Source: an uncultured Streptococcus sp.
Lineage (GTDB): Bacteria; Bacillota; Bacilli; Lactobacillales; Streptococcaceae
DNA length: 6,537 nucleotides
Reading direction: 5' to 3'
NCBI RefSeq assembly: GCF_943912555.1
Contig: NZ_CALTUR010000097.1
Coordinates: 1 to 6,537, forward strand
Part shown: piece after piece, positions 6,447 to 6,537 of the stretch
How the letters are laid out: each line of letters opens with the position of its first letter
Numbering within the stretch: position 1 is the first letter of the stretch
Made by a program: the position numbers and the translations under genes
The notes under the pieces: generated by a model
Database searches by the model: none
Told to the model about the DNA's origin: nothing
What the model saw: only the letters and a program-made list of their open reading frames with translations

Positions 6447-6537
6447 CAAATTGAGAAGAAAATTATGGAAAATGGGAACACTTTATTTGATTTTTAAAAG
6501 AGCTTTTCTTTTTTATTTAATTATCATTATTTTATAT

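Noticed and set aside
6490..6530. Possible terminator AAAAGAGCTTTTCTTTTTT at the right edge
   Set aside because: The palindrome leaves only a 2-base loop (or about four weak A-T/G-C pairs), and no gene ending nearby is visible in the window; likely just AT-rich sequence.
1..6537. CRISPR array, tRNA, rRNA, BOX/RUP repeats, phage or defence genes
   Set aside because: No regularly spaced repeats, cloverleaf sequences, known pneumococcal repeat cores or defence-type proteins were seen; the window is mostly core metabolism.

Overview
The window reads as chromosomal DNA of a Mitis-group Streptococcus (S. pneumoniae, S. mitis or a close relative). The basis is gene content and order on the minus strand (pbp2b, recR, ddl, murF), the low G+C, extended -10 promoters (TGnTATAAT type), AAAGGAG-like ribosome binding sites, and a PBP2b that falls exactly into the published pneumococcal residue numbering (active Ser386, SSN 443-445, KTG 615-617). 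From memory, the PBP2b sequence differs from the laboratory pneumococcal strain at many positions, so S. mitis or a mosaic strain is as likely as S. pneumoniae. This could not be checked here.

Layout, read right to left in the direction of transcription. An extended -10 promoter near 6440 drives pbp2b (class B penicillin-binding protein, peripheral wall synthesis). Ten bases later recR (recombination mediator) follows. An intrinsic terminator lies about 50 bases after recR, and a new extended -10 promoter near 3616 starts ddl (D-Ala-D-Ala ligase). An 84-base gap that can fold into a long hairpin separates ddl from murF (addition of D-Ala-D-Ala to the UDP-MurNAc-tripeptide). After murF comes a further extended -10 promoter, inside a gap with a 9-base inverted repeat, and then a seven-helix membrane protein of the YwaF/TIGR02206 family. 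Its stop codon sits inside an intrinsic terminator. The left edge, on the plus strand, is the C-terminal end of an IS630-type transposase that appears to stop a few codons early.

The genes form a peptidoglycan cluster. Ddl makes D-Ala-D-Ala, MurF attaches it to the cytoplasmic precursor, and PBP2b crosslinks stem peptides ending in that dipeptide outside the cell. RecR is a DNA-repair gene riding in the pbp2b transcript. The YwaF-like protein has no proven role here.

I found no convincing new biological system. The points most worth a second look are the structured ddl-murF leader, the YwaF/TMEM164-like protein with its His-Cys motif, the susceptible-type but divergent PBP2b, and the apparent premature stop in the IS630 transposase.
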